From Frankiales bacterium (GTDB lineage: Bacteria; Actinomycetota; Actinomycetes; Mycobacteriales; SCTD01), in assembly GCA_025465145.1 (NCBI GenBank), contig JAODNS010000136.1, positions 1 to 64,000 of the forward strand: DNA of 64,000 nt. The letters run 5' to 3'. The translations under genes and the position numbers were made by a program. This document shows positions 1-7,987 of this stretch, in pieces. The notes beneath the pieces were generated by a model. It ran no database searches. It worked only from the letters and a program-made list of their open reading frames with translations, and was not told the DNA's origin. Positions within the stretch are counted from its first letter, which is position 1. Every line of letters starts with the position of its first letter.

Positions 1-461
1 GTCCACAGGTGCCGCAGCACGTCCATCTGTTCTTCCAGCAGGGAGAAACGGTTCTTGAAGGTCGCACCGAGGAGTTCGAACTCCTCGGCGCACCATCCCG
101 CGCCGACGCCGAAGACGATCCGGCCGCTGCTGAGGACGTCCATCGTCGCTAGCGTCTTCGCGACCTCGACTGCGTTCCGCTGCGGCAGGACGTACACGGC
201 GGTTCCGAGCTCGACCCGTGTCGTGGCGGCAGCCATCCACGCGAGGCTCATCAGCGGGTGGTAGTAGTCCTCGTCTGTCTGCGCCGCGAGCCCTTCCTCC
301 CCGTACGGGTACCGAGACTCCAGCTGCTCCATGAGGACGACGTGGTCCGGCACCCATAGCGAGTCCGCGCCCGCGTCCTCGGCCGCTCGCGCCATCTGCG
401 GAAGACCGAAGGTACGCGGCGCCGCCCCTGCGTTCGGGACCTTGCAGCCCAGCAGTGGCAT
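1..461 (-). CDS. LLM-class F420-dependent oxidoreductase (partial, C-terminus off window)
   Basis: Reading leftwards from ATG 461 (preceded by GGAGA) gives about 153 codons running off the window edge. The N-terminus reads MPLLGCKVPNAG, followed by LPQMARAAEDAGADSLWVPD, then a TTRVELGTAV strand and LSSGRIVFGVGAGW. These are the barrel strands of luciferase-like (LLM) flavin or F420 oxidoreductases, including the conserved GRIxxGVGxGW segment. Such enzymes transfer hydride from reduced F420 or FMN to diverse substrates; the substrate cannot be told here. It lies in the same direction as the permease and bicupin genes to its right and could belong to that catabolic cluster. The active-site C-terminal half is not visible. 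Confidence 0.85.
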   Translation of the reverse strand, partial: MPLLGCKVPNAGAAPRTFGLPQMARAAEDAGADSLWVPDHVVLMEQLESRYPYGEEGLAAQTDEDYYHPLMSLAWMAAATTRVELGTAVYVLPQRNAVEVAKTLATMDVLSSGRIVFGVGAGWCAEEFELLGATFKNRFSLLEEQMDVLRHLW

Positions 462-601
462 GGCGTCTCCGGTAGCGGGTACTGGCCCGCGGTCGCGGGC
501 AAAGGGGTCATGAACCCCCGGCGCTCACTTTGACAGCCTGGGGACGTCAGGCAACGTCGGAGTCTCGGCCAATGGAACCGACCAGAACCGCGTCGGGCGG
601 G

Positions 602-1714
602 TCATCCGTCGGCTGGCTGCCGCGTCTCCGGCACATGCCTCAGCATCAAGTACGCCACGATCGCGGCTGACGCCGCAACGAACATGAACGAGGACGGGAA
701 CCCGGCGGCGTCCGCGATCAGCGCGAAGACGACGGGGCTGCTGACGGACCCGCACTGGCCCGTGAACCGCCACATGCCGAGGAACATCCCTCGCGCCGCC
801 GCGGGCGCCACGTCCGTCCCGATCGTCTGGACAGACCCGCCTGTCAACGCCTGCGCGGCGACACCGAGCAGGAACAGCGCGACGTACCAGGACACCGAGA
901 GGTGCAGCTGCGCGACAGCGGCGAGCCCTAAGGCCGTCGCAGCGACGGCGACGAAACCAGGCACCATCGTCCGCCGCCGCCCGAACCGATCCAGCATCCA
1001 CCCGGCCACGAAACCCAGCGGCAGAGAGACCGCCGCGGCGGCCGTCGCGAGGAGCCCGATGGCAGCAGGCCCGAGGTCGTACGTGAAGGCTGCGTACAGG
1101 TGCAGCAGGTCCGCCTGGACGGGGCCGCGCGTCAAGGCCGCGAAGAACGCCACCGCGAAGAACATGCGTCTGGGCGCGAAGACCTCCCGCCAGGGGAGGC
1201 TGGGGACGGCGGGGGCCGCAACGGCCGGTGTGGCGCCGGCGTCGTCCTGGGACACCAGGACAGGCACGGCGGCGAGGAGCGACAGGACGGCGTAGGCGGC
1301 GAACGGCGCCCGGATCCCTCCGAGCTCCGCGAGAAAGCCCCCCACCAGCGGGCCCGCCATCTTGCCGGTGTTGTCCATCCCGAACATCCAGGAGACGTGT
1401 CTGCCTCGCTGATCAGGAGGAGCGTTCTGCGAGATCGCGGCAAGGCGCCCGATCAGCCACATCTGCGCTGCGCAGCCGCCAACGAAGCGGTACACCAACA
1501 GCTCGCCGAAGCTGTCTGCGTGGACGATGGCGAACCCGCTCGCAGCCGTCACGAGGGGGCCGCCGAGCATCACGCGGCGGCGACCGAATCGGTCGACCAG
1601 CCAGCCCGCGGGCAGGGTCCCCACGACGTTGCCGAGCAGGAACACCGTGACCACGCTGGTGGCGACGGTAAACGTGACGCCGTAGGACCGCGCCAGCTGC
1701 GGAACCGCCGGCAC
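602..1714 (-). CDS. MFS transporter
   Basis: A 370-residue hydrophobic protein of the major facilitator superfamily. The hallmark loop between helices 2 and 3 is visible as GWLVDRFGRRR and its half-repeat copy as GWMLDRFGRRR, so both six-helix halves are present. The substrate is probably a small organic compound given the neighbouring bicupin and regulator genes; this is inference. GTG 1714 is the first standard start, but in-frame codons immediately upstream encode YLPALIFALGAGVAV, which looks like the missing first half of helix 1. No ATG, GTG or TTG occurs in that frame before the upstream gene, so the true start is unclear (rare start codon, frameshift or sequencing error). Confidence 0.85.
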   Translation of the reverse strand: MPAVPQLARSYGVTFTVATSVVTVFLLGNVVGTLPAGWLVDRFGRRRVMLGGPLVTAASGFAIVHADSFGELLVYRFVGGCAAQMWLIGRLAAISQNAPPDQRGRHVSWMFGMDNTGKMAGPLVGGFLAELGGIRAPFAAYAVLSLLAAVPVLVSQDDAGATPAVAAPAVPSLPWREVFAPRRMFFAVAFFAALTRGPVQADLLHLYAAFTYDLGPAAIGLLATAAAAVSLPLGFVAGWMLDRFGRRRTMVPGFVAVAATALGLAAVAQLHLSVSWYVALFLLGVAAQALTGGSVQTIGTDVAPAAARGMFLGMWRFTGQCGSVSSPVVFALIADAAGFPSSFMFVAASAAIVAYLMLRHVPETRQPADG

Positions 1715-1830
1715 GGCGACTCCCGCGCCAAGGGCGAAAATCAGCGCCGGCAGGTACGTGGAGAAGACCGAGCCGGCGGAGAGTGCGCCTGACCGCCCGG
1801 GCGCACCCCGGCGGCGGCTGCCCCGACGTT

Positions 1831-2886
1831 CTACTGCGCGACCGTGACGCCGCGGCTGGCCAGGGCTGCCTCGAACATCTCGCGGATCCGCGGGTCCTCG
1901 TCAGCCGTCTCGATCTGGTTTCCGCCGTGCTTGACGTCCTCGGCGATGCCCGTGTCCGCGAACACCTTGTACTTGGCACTGTTCCAACGCAACGCCAGGT
2001 ACTTCGCTGGCCGGTCTCCCACGTTGAAGTGCTGGTGGTACCACATGTTCGGAGGGACGACGAGGCTGCCTGGACCCCAGTCGAACCGCTGCGGCTCGCC
2101 GCCCTCCGGCCACATCAGCGTGTACCCCTCACCGCTCAGGATGACGACGTGCGCGCCCGGGCCGTGACGGTGCGCCTTCTTGTAGCGGCCTACCGCGAAC
2201 TCGGACACGTGCGCGCACATGCTGCTGTCCGCGAGCTCGATCATCCGGTTCGTGCTGCCCTTGCCTCGCTCGTCCCACAGGATCAGGGGGAGCTGGTCCA
2301 CGTCGGCGACGAAGTTCGTGTCCCAGACGCGGCCCTCCAAGGCACGGCCCGCGCCGCTGAAGAAGTCGTCGTCCCCGTTGAACCGGTCCCTGAAGTCGAA
2401 CGGGCAGTTGTACACGAAGTCGAGGTTGTGGAACAGGTTGATGATCAGGGGCGCCGAGGTGACCGCCAGGACGCGCGCCGTGTCGGCCCCACTCGCGTTG
2501 TGGTGCTGGTAGGACGCATTCAGGGGGATCGCGAACAGGCTGCCGGCGTGCCACTCGAACGTCCGCTTGTCGGACGGATCGAGCCAAACGCTCGTGGCGC
2601 CCCGGCCGGCGACCACGTAGACGAGCTCCTCGTACATGTGCTTCATCGGGTTGGTGCTCCTACCAGGAGCGATGTCCAGGACGTACCCGTCGTTCTTCTC
2701 GCCAGTGCCTTCGAGGTCGAGAAAGGCCCCCGCTCCACCCTTCCAAGGCCACGGTGCCGTCTCGACGGCGGCGATGTCGCGAACGTGGTAACCGGTGACG
2801 ACCGGCACCGGATGCGCCTGCCGCCAGTCGTCGTAGGTGGAACGGCCTGTCGCGATTGCTCCGAGGCGGTCGGCGTCGATCGGCAC
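1831..2886 (-). CDS. bicupin, gentisate-dioxygenase-like protein (copy 1)
   Basis: A 351-residue two-cupin protein. The start is GTG 2886, six bases after a strong AAGGAGG. The N-terminal cupin has RGATSVWLDP and YQHHNASG; the C-terminal cupin has KKAHRHGPGAHVVIL and a later VVPPNMWYHQHFN, giving His-rich metal-site motifs of the kind seen in bicupin ring-cleaving dioxygenases (gentisate or hydroxynaphthoate type). The usual Glu of cupin motif 1 is replaced by His. A second copy with the same architecture lies at 6045-7076. The protein is likely a cytosolic iron enzyme acting on an aromatic acid or a sensor-like cupin; substrate unknown. It is transcribed with the permease gene to its left. 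Confidence 0.75.
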   Translation of the reverse strand: MPIDADRLGAIATGRSTYDDWRQAHPVPVVTGYHVRDIAAVETAPWPWKGGAGAFLDLEGTGEKNDGYVLDIAPGRSTNPMKHMYEELVYVVAGRGATSVWLDPSDKRTFEWHAGSLFAIPLNASYQHHNASGADTARVLAVTSAPLIINLFHNLDFVYNCPFDFRDRFNGDDDFFSGAGRALEGRVWDTNFVADVDQLPLILWDERGKGSTNRMIELADSSMCAHVSEFAVGRYKKAHRHGPGAHVVILSGEGYTLMWPEGGEPQRFDWGPGSLVVPPNMWYHQHFNVGDRPAKYLALRWNSAKYKVFADTGIAEDVKHGGNQIETADEDPRIREMFEAALASRGVTVAQ

Positions 2887-2942
2887 GTGCACCCTCCTTC
2901 TTGGTCTGCTTGCGGGAATGAACGGGTCGCGTGAGGCGGTGC

Positions 2943-4397
2943 TCAGCGGAAGACGAGAGATTTGACGACGACGGGCACGGCTCCTTGCTGCGGCTCGCCG
3001 ATGTCCACGTAGCCCCAGTCGCCCACGTGCACCTGGTCGACCGCGAGGACGGGGCACGCGACCCCCAACTCCCGGAACATGCCGCCGACCATGCCGGCCA
3101 CGTCAGCATCTAGGAGCACGACGAGCAAGCGTGTGCCGTCGGCGCAGGTGCGCGGCAGCGCCTCCGCGAGCCCAGCGCAGACGGCCCGCAGCGTGGCGTA
3201 ATCCACCGCGCCCGGCCATCTCACGGCGTAAGCCACCCGGTCCATGCCCTCGTCAAGGTCGCGCATCACAAGGCCCTGCGCAACCTGCCCCGCCAGCGCT
3301 GCGCGCCAGCCACGTCCGGTGAGGTCCACTGGCACGACGGGGACGTCCCGGATCGGCAGCACCGGCAGCTCCGGCAGGCACAGCGTGTTGCCGCTGACCT
3401 GAACGCTGTACTGCGACGCTCCCACGACGGTCGCACGGATACCGATGTCCGGCATCACGGTGGCGAGCTCGTGCGTGTCCAGCTGTCGTTTGAGCTCCGC
3501 CGCCAGTTCCGGTCCGAGGTCGCTGACATCGACCGGGACGACGTCCCGGAAGTACTCGGAGACTCCGCCCGTGAGCGAGATGGCACTGATACCCGGGACA
3601 GGGGCCGGAAGGTCGGTGATCAAGAGCCGTCGAGTCGCCGCAGGCATCTGCGCGGCGCCGCGCAGATGCTCGATCATGTCCAGGAGCGCGTCCGCCATGC
3701 CACGAGCCGCAACGGCGCGGGTGCCGGGCGTCACTCGCGCCCCCAGTAGCGGCGGGTCGTCCACGAACTGCGCGAACGACGCTTCCGCACGCGTCACCCT
3801 GCAGTCGTCGTCCCAGGCGACAAGGCGGGCGCCTACGGACATGGCCGCTGTCTGCACCACCCTCCCGTCAGCCACCACCGCGAACTTGGCGGTGCCCCCG
3901 CCGATGTCGAGGTTGAGCAGGACGCGCCCTTTGGAGAGCGCGAGCAGGCCGCTGCCCTGGGCAGCGAGCGAAGCCTCGAGGTGCGGCCCTGCGGTCGCAC
4001 AGACGAAGTTGCCCGCTCGGGCGGAGAACAGCGCGAGGATCTTCTCTGCGTTCTCCTTCATCGCGGCCTCGCCAGTGATGATGACCGCGCCCGTGTCCAC
4101 CGCGTCAGGCCGCAGGCCCGCCGCCGCGTACGCGGCGTCCAGCCGCTGGCCCAGCGCGTCGACGTCTATGAGGGACGGCGCCTCATAAGGCGTCAGCGAT
4201 ACAGGGCTCTCGTACGTCGTCACCCGTTCCACGACTCTGTACGCGCTCGACAACCGCCTTCCGTCGCGTTCCAACACGAGGCGGGAGAACAGCAGGTGAG
4301 TGGTCGTCGAGCCGATGTCGATGCCGACGGTATGGAGGGTCAGAACCTCCGGGTGGTCCGACGGGCGCGGCCCGCCGCGTCCGTGTCGCTCCTGCAC
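2943..4397 (-). CDS. EutA-like reactivating factor (ASKHA ATPase)
   Basis: From GTG 4397 the protein would be 484 residues, close to the usual EutA length. It opens with VGIDIGSTTTHLLFS (phosphate-1 motif), has LNLDIGGGTAKFAVV (phosphate-2) and SLTGGVSEYF near the end of the ATPase fold, matching the EutA family that exchanges damaged cobalamin from ethanolamine ammonia-lyase. No eutB or eutC gene is present in the window, so the client enzyme is unknown. The start is uncertain: homology begins at LTLHTVGIDIG, just after a GGAGG at about 4350 with no standard start codon there, so a longer leader from GTG 4397 is assumed. It is the first gene of the leftward group and diverges from the GlcG-like gene. 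Confidence 0.7.
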   Translation of the reverse strand: MQERHGRGGPRPSDHPEVLTLHTVGIDIGSTTTHLLFSRLVLERDGRRLSSAYRVVERVTTYESPVSLTPYEAPSLIDVDALGQRLDAAYAAAGLRPDAVDTGAVIITGEAAMKENAEKILALFSARAGNFVCATAGPHLEASLAAQGSGLLALSKGRVLLNLDIGGGTAKFAVVADGRVVQTAAMSVGARLVAWDDDCRVTRAEASFAQFVDDPPLLGARVTPGTRAVAARGMADALLDMIEHLRGAAQMPAATRRLLITDLPAPVPGISAISLTGGVSEYFRDVVPVDVSDLGPELAAELKRQLDTHELATVMPDIGIRATVVGASQYSVQVSGNTLCLPELPVLPIRDVPVVPVDLTGRGWRAALAGQVAQGLVMRDLDEGMDRVAYAVRWPGAVDYATLRAVCAGLAEALPRTCADGTRLLVVLLDADVAGMVGGMFRELGVACPVLAVDQVHVGDWGYVDIGEPQQGAVPVVVKSLVFR

Positions 4398-4581
4398 CGG
4401 CGGATCCGCAGCCAACTGCGCGCCCTCATCGGTACGGGACGCCGTTTCCATCAGCGCAGCATGCCGCGCCACGACAACGCCGCGCGGGTCCGTGTTCCAC
4501 TGCCCGGAACGCGCCCCCGCCGGCGCGTGCGCGGCCGCCCGACACTCCAGTGGGTGCCTGACCGAACCGAACGGAGACCTT

Positions 4582-5004
4582 GTGGAGCTCGACTGGTCCC
4601 GCGCGGCTGCCGCTGCCGCTGCGGCTGCGGCAGCGGCTGACGAGCAGGGCATCGCCGTCACCATCTGTCTTGCTGATTCGCACGGCGTGCCAGTCCTTCT
4701 GCGGAGGATGGATGGAGCGGCGTGGGCGACGGCGCGCATAGCCGAGGCCAAAGCGTTCGCGGCAGCCGCGTTCGGATCCTTCGCCGCCAGCACTCAGTCG
4801 ATGCACGAGCGCGCGGCGTCGAGCGGCTTCTGGTCGACCGCGCCAGGGCTCTTCCCCGGACAGGTCGCCTACGGCGACGGGGGCCTGCCGCTGTTCCTTG
4901 GCGGCGTCGCTGTTGGTGCGGTAGGCATCAGCGGCGGGACGGGCGCCCAGGACAGGGCGTGTGCAGACGCCGCGGCAGCTGCGCTGTCGCCGCCACAGCC
5001 ATGA
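4582..5004 (+). CDS. GlcG/HbpS-like protein
   Basis: A 140-residue protein from GTG 4582 with GGAG six bases upstream. It shows the family pattern: an alanine-rich first helix, IAVTICLADSHGVPVLLRRMDGA, an AEAKAFAAAAFG helix, and GGLPLFLGGVAVGAVGISGG at the end. GlcG/HbpS-like proteins bind haem, cobalamin or small acids and are often found in catabolic operons, so an accessory or cofactor-handling role is plausible. The first helix contains a near-uninterrupted run of about 12 alanines encoded by GCN repeats. It is followed after 49 bases by the decarboxylase-like gene, probably as one operon. Confidence 0.75.
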   Translation: MELDWSRAAAAAAAAAAAADEQGIAVTICLADSHGVPVLLRRMDGAAWATARIAEAKAFAAAAFGSFAASTQSMHERAASSGFWSTAPGLFPGQVAYGDGGLPLFLGGVAVGAVGISGGTGAQDRACADAAAAALSPPQP

Positions 5005-5053
5005 CGCGGGCGGCCTCGTCCCAGGCGCCCTTGGCGGCGGGAGGGTTCGGCAC

Positions 5054-6034
5054 GTGCGGCGGCTGACGGTGACGGCTGCTCTTGCCGGGTACGACCACGT
5101 GCGCGACCTCGCGACGGGCGACGTGTCGCCGCAGGGCGCAGACCTGCTTGTGCTGTCGTACCCGATCGAGGAGATGTTCGAGCGCTTCCTGAGGCTTCGC
5201 GAGTGGCACATCTCGGAGATGTCGCTCGCGAAGTATTGCGCGCTCCGGTCGCAGGGCGACACCTCGATGGTCGGGCTGCCGGTCTTCCCGCTCCGCGCGT
5301 TCCGGCACTCCGCGATGTACGTGCGCGGCGACTCGCCGCTGTCGAATCCGTCACAGCTCGCCGGGCGCACCGTCGGCGTTCCGGAATGGGCTCAGACAGC
5401 CGGCGTCTACGTGCGCGGGCTGCTCACCCACGAGTACGGCGTCGCCGTGCATGACGTGACGTGGGTGCAGGCGGGCGTCAACCAGCCGGGCAGGCTTGAA
5501 AAGGTCCGCGTCGCTCTTCCTGCCGGCGTCCGCTGCTCCTCCATGCCTGAGTCGTCCCTCAACGACCTCCTGCTTGCGGGCGCGATCGACGCCGTGTTCG
5601 CGGCGCACCCTCCCGACGGGACCGGGGACGGCAGCATCCGGCCCCTGCTCGCGGATCGGCGGGCCGAGGAGGCCGCCTACTGGTCACGGACCGGCATCTT
5701 CCCGATCATGCACCTGGTGGTGGTACGGGACGACGTGGTGGCGGATCATCCGTGGCTCCCGCTCTCGCTTTACCGGGCGTTCGACGAGGCGAAGCGCCGC
5801 AGCGCAGCGAGGATGCTCGACACCGTCGTGCCCAGGTTCCCGTCGCCGTGGGTCGCGGACGCGGCGCGGGACGTGGTCGCGGAGCACGGCGACCCGTGGC
5901 CGTACGGCATCCATCCGAACCGACCGACGTTGGAAGCCTTCCTCAGCTACTCATGGGAGCAAGGGCTGCTCGCGACGCCGTTGACGCCGGACGATCTCTT
6001 CCCCGCGGACACCGCCGACGGCTACCGCGTCTGA
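5054..6034 (+). CDS. 4,5-dihydroxyphthalate decarboxylase-like / NMT1-type protein
   Basis: GTG 5054, preceded by GGGAGGG, opens a 326-residue protein without a signal peptide. LTVTAALAGYDHVRDLATGDV, FERFLRLREWHISEMSLAKY, LPVFPLRAFRHSAMYV and LAGRTVGVPEWAQTAGVYVR match the periplasmic-binding-protein fold of the Pht5-type 4,5-dihydroxyphthalate decarboxylases and related NMT1 proteins. The lack of a signal peptide favours a cytosolic enzyme over a transport binding protein. Together with the two bicupins it suggests breakdown of an aromatic dicarboxylic acid or similar compound, which is inference. It converges on the second bicupin gene with only 10 bases between the stops. Confidence 0.75.
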   Translation: MRRLTVTAALAGYDHVRDLATGDVSPQGADLLVLSYPIEEMFERFLRLREWHISEMSLAKYCALRSQGDTSMVGLPVFPLRAFRHSAMYVRGDSPLSNPSQLAGRTVGVPEWAQTAGVYVRGLLTHEYGVAVHDVTWVQAGVNQPGRLEKVRVALPAGVRCSSMPESSLNDLLLAGAIDAVFAAHPPDGTGDGSIRPLLADRRAEEAAYWSRTGIFPIMHLVVVRDDVVADHPWLPLSLYRAFDEAKRRSAARMLDTVVPRFPSPWVADAARDVVAEHGDPWPYGIHPNRPTLEAFLSYSWEQGLLATPLTPDDLFPADTADGYRV

Positions 6035-6044
6035 GCCCGCGCGC

Positions 6045-7076
6045 TCAGCGGCCTCCGCGCGCGGCCGCGGCCCGCGCGCTGTCGAACATCTCTCTCACCT
6101 TCGGGTCCTCGTCCTCGTACTCGATCTGGTCGCCGCCGAGCCTGGTGCTCAGGTTCGACGACGGAATTCCATCCGCCGTGAACACCCGGTTGTCGAAGTA
6201 CCGGAGCGCGAGGTACCTCGCGGGCTCGGTGCCGGTGTTGAAGTGCTGGTGGAACCAGCCATCCGGCGGCACGATGAGCGACCCCGGCCGCCAGTCGTAG
6301 CGCGCGAGCTCGGCGCCCTGACGCCACATCAGGCTGTAGCCGCATCCGTCCAGGATGACGACGTGAGCACCGGCGCCATGCCGATGCGCCTTCTTGTACT
6401 CCCCGACCGCGAACTCTGAGATGTGCGCTTTCATGGAGTTGCCCGCCAGAGTCAGCTGGATGTTGCGTCCACCGCCGCCGCGTTCGGGGTAGTCGATTAG
6501 CCCGAAGGCGCGGACGTCCGCGATGAAGTTCGTACGCCACTCCCTCCCGTGCAGGACCCCCTCCCCGCTGAAGTACCCGGGATCCCCGTCGAAGCGGTCC
6601 TCGAACATGTGCTCGCAGCCGTAGACGAAGTCGAGCGACCTGAACATGTTCAGCACGACTGGGGCGTTCGTGACCATGAGCAGGCGCGCTGGCTCAGCGC
6701 CATCACCGTTGAAGTGCTGGTGCGCGGCGTTCAACGGCACTGCGAACAGACTCCCCGTTCGCCACTCGAACGCATGGACGTTGCCGCGGCCGTCAGCGAC
6801 GCGCGTAGCGCCCCGCCCGGACAGCACGTAGACCATCTCCTCGAAGAGGTGGCGCTCCTCGGCCAGTTCCCCGCCCGGGGCGATTGCGACAATCCGGCAG
6901 TCATTGGAGTCGTTGCTCCGGTCATGGTTCAGGATCGCCGCCGCACCACCCACGCGCGGCCAAGGCTGGAGCGGCACCTCGAGCAGGTCCTCCTGGTAGT
7001 TCCCGGACAAGGCGACGAGGCCCTCGTCCCGGAGCCACGCGCTGTACGGACTGCGCACGCCACCTGCTTGGTTCAC
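6045..7076 (-). CDS. bicupin, gentisate-dioxygenase-like protein (copy 2)
   Basis: A 343-residue paralogue of the protein at 1831-2886, with the same order of motifs: RGATRVADGRG and HQHFNGDG in the first cupin, KKAHRHGAGAHVVILDG and LIVPPDGWFHQHFNTG in the second, and a shared acidic tail of the DEDPKVREMF type. Both copies have His in place of the usual cupin Glu. GTG 7076 overlaps the stop of the GntR gene as GTGA, so the two are translationally coupled. Function is likely oxygenative ring cleavage or recognition of the pathway compound. The two copies could form a hetero-oligomer or act on successive intermediates. Confidence 0.75.
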   Translation of the reverse strand: MNQAGGVRSPYSAWLRDEGLVALSGNYQEDLLEVPLQPWPRVGGAAAILNHDRSNDSNDCRIVAIAPGGELAEERHLFEEMVYVLSGRGATRVADGRGNVHAFEWRTGSLFAVPLNAAHQHFNGDGAEPARLLMVTNAPVVLNMFRSLDFVYGCEHMFEDRFDGDPGYFSGEGVLHGREWRTNFIADVRAFGLIDYPERGGGGRNIQLTLAGNSMKAHISEFAVGEYKKAHRHGAGAHVVILDGCGYSLMWRQGAELARYDWRPGSLIVPPDGWFHQHFNTGTEPARYLALRYFDNRVFTADGIPSSNLSTRLGGDQIEYEDEDPKVREMFDSARAAAARGGR

Positions 7077-7987
7077 TGGGAGGTCCCCTTCCGGACCGCC
7101 GCCTGAGCCCCGGTCGGCGCCGCCGCTCCGGCACCCGCCCGTCGGCGCAGCGCGGAACGCGCGCGGCCGCCTGTAGTGCGCGAGCCGCTGTAGTTGCCGT
7201 CAAGCCAGAGCCGGTGAAGCCGCCGGAGGTGGCGTTCGGTCTCCGCTATGGCCGACTCCGCGTCGCGTTCCTTCAAGTGCCTGAGCAGCCGCGAACGCGA
7301 CGCCACCATCGACCGGTCCTGGATCGGTCCGACGGACAGGATGACGTCGCGCATGAGGTCGACGAGGGACCGCATGGAGACGCTGAGGATCGGGTTGGCG
7401 CAGGTGTCGGCCAGCAGGTTGTGGAACTCCAGGTGGACGAGCGCCTTCCCGGTCCAGTCTCTGTGTGCGGTCAGCGCAGCGGCGTCGCGCACGTTCGCAG
7501 CCAGTGCGTCGAGATCACCGGCCGTCATGCGCTGGCAGGCGACCCGCAGAACGACGGACTCGATCCAGATCCAGGCCTCGACGAGGTCTAGGAGCGAGAA
7601 GTCCGTGAGCTGCAGCGAATCGGAGAGAGTCCGCGCCACCCGGGCCGGCTCGACGCGAGACACAAATGCCCCACCGGTCGCGCCGAGCTTCAACGTCACC
7701 AGCCCGCTGATCTCCAGCATCCGGAGCGCTTCGCGCACCGTGTTCCGACTGACGCCGAACATTTCTGCCAGCTGCCGCTCCGCAGGCAGCCGGTCTCCGG
7801 GTTGCAACTCGCCGCTCAACACGTGCTCCCGGATCTGCGAGATGATCTCGTCGAAGGCGCGGCGGGGCTTCGCGCTGGTGAACAACGCACCAGCCGTCAC
7901 GACCGGCCGAACGCGAGCGTCATCACGGACTTCCGGCTGCTTCAGGTGCCCCCTGGCCGCGGCTGCGGCGGGCGTCCGCGCGGGCAA
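7073..7987 (-). CDS. GntR-family regulator, FCD subfamily
   Basis: A winged helix occupies roughly residues 40-110 (AFDEIISQIREHVLSGELQP, LPAERQLAEMFGVSRNTVRE, LRMLEISGLVTLKLGATGG) and is followed by an all-helical FCD ligand domain with the metal-site histidines in HLEFHNLLAD and ETERHLRRLH. FCD regulators usually sense a carboxylic acid substrate of the adjacent pathway. The frame opens at TTG 7987, directly after the stop of the IclR gene; GTG 7900 is an alternative start that would remove a 29-residue disordered leader. It overlaps the downstream bicupin by four bases and so probably regulates that gene and the rest of the cluster. Confidence 0.88.
   Translation of the reverse strand: MPARTPAAAAARGHLKQPEVRDDARVRPVVTAGALFTSAKPRRAFDEIISQIREHVLSGELQPGDRLPAERQLAEMFGVSRNTVREALRMLEISGLVTLKLGATGGAFVSRVEPARVARTLSDSLQLTDFSLLDLVEAWIWIESVVLRVACQRMTAGDLDALAANVRDAAALTAHRDWTGKALVHLEFHNLLADTCANPILSVSMRSLVDLMRDVILSVGPIQDRSMVASRSRLLRHLKERDAESAIAETERHLRRLHRLWLDGNYSGSRTTGGRARSALRRRAGAGAAAPTGAQAAVRKGTSQ

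Noticed and set aside
1783..2934. A long plus-strand frame antisense to the first bicupin
   Set aside because: Composition is that of a shadow frame (Val/Arg/Asp/Pro-rich, no motif), and the minus strand encodes a clear bicupin.
4398..4793. In-frame upstream extension of the EutA-like gene
   Set aside because: It adds a low-complexity Ala/Arg-rich stretch antisense to the GlcG-like gene; EutA homology begins after 4397.
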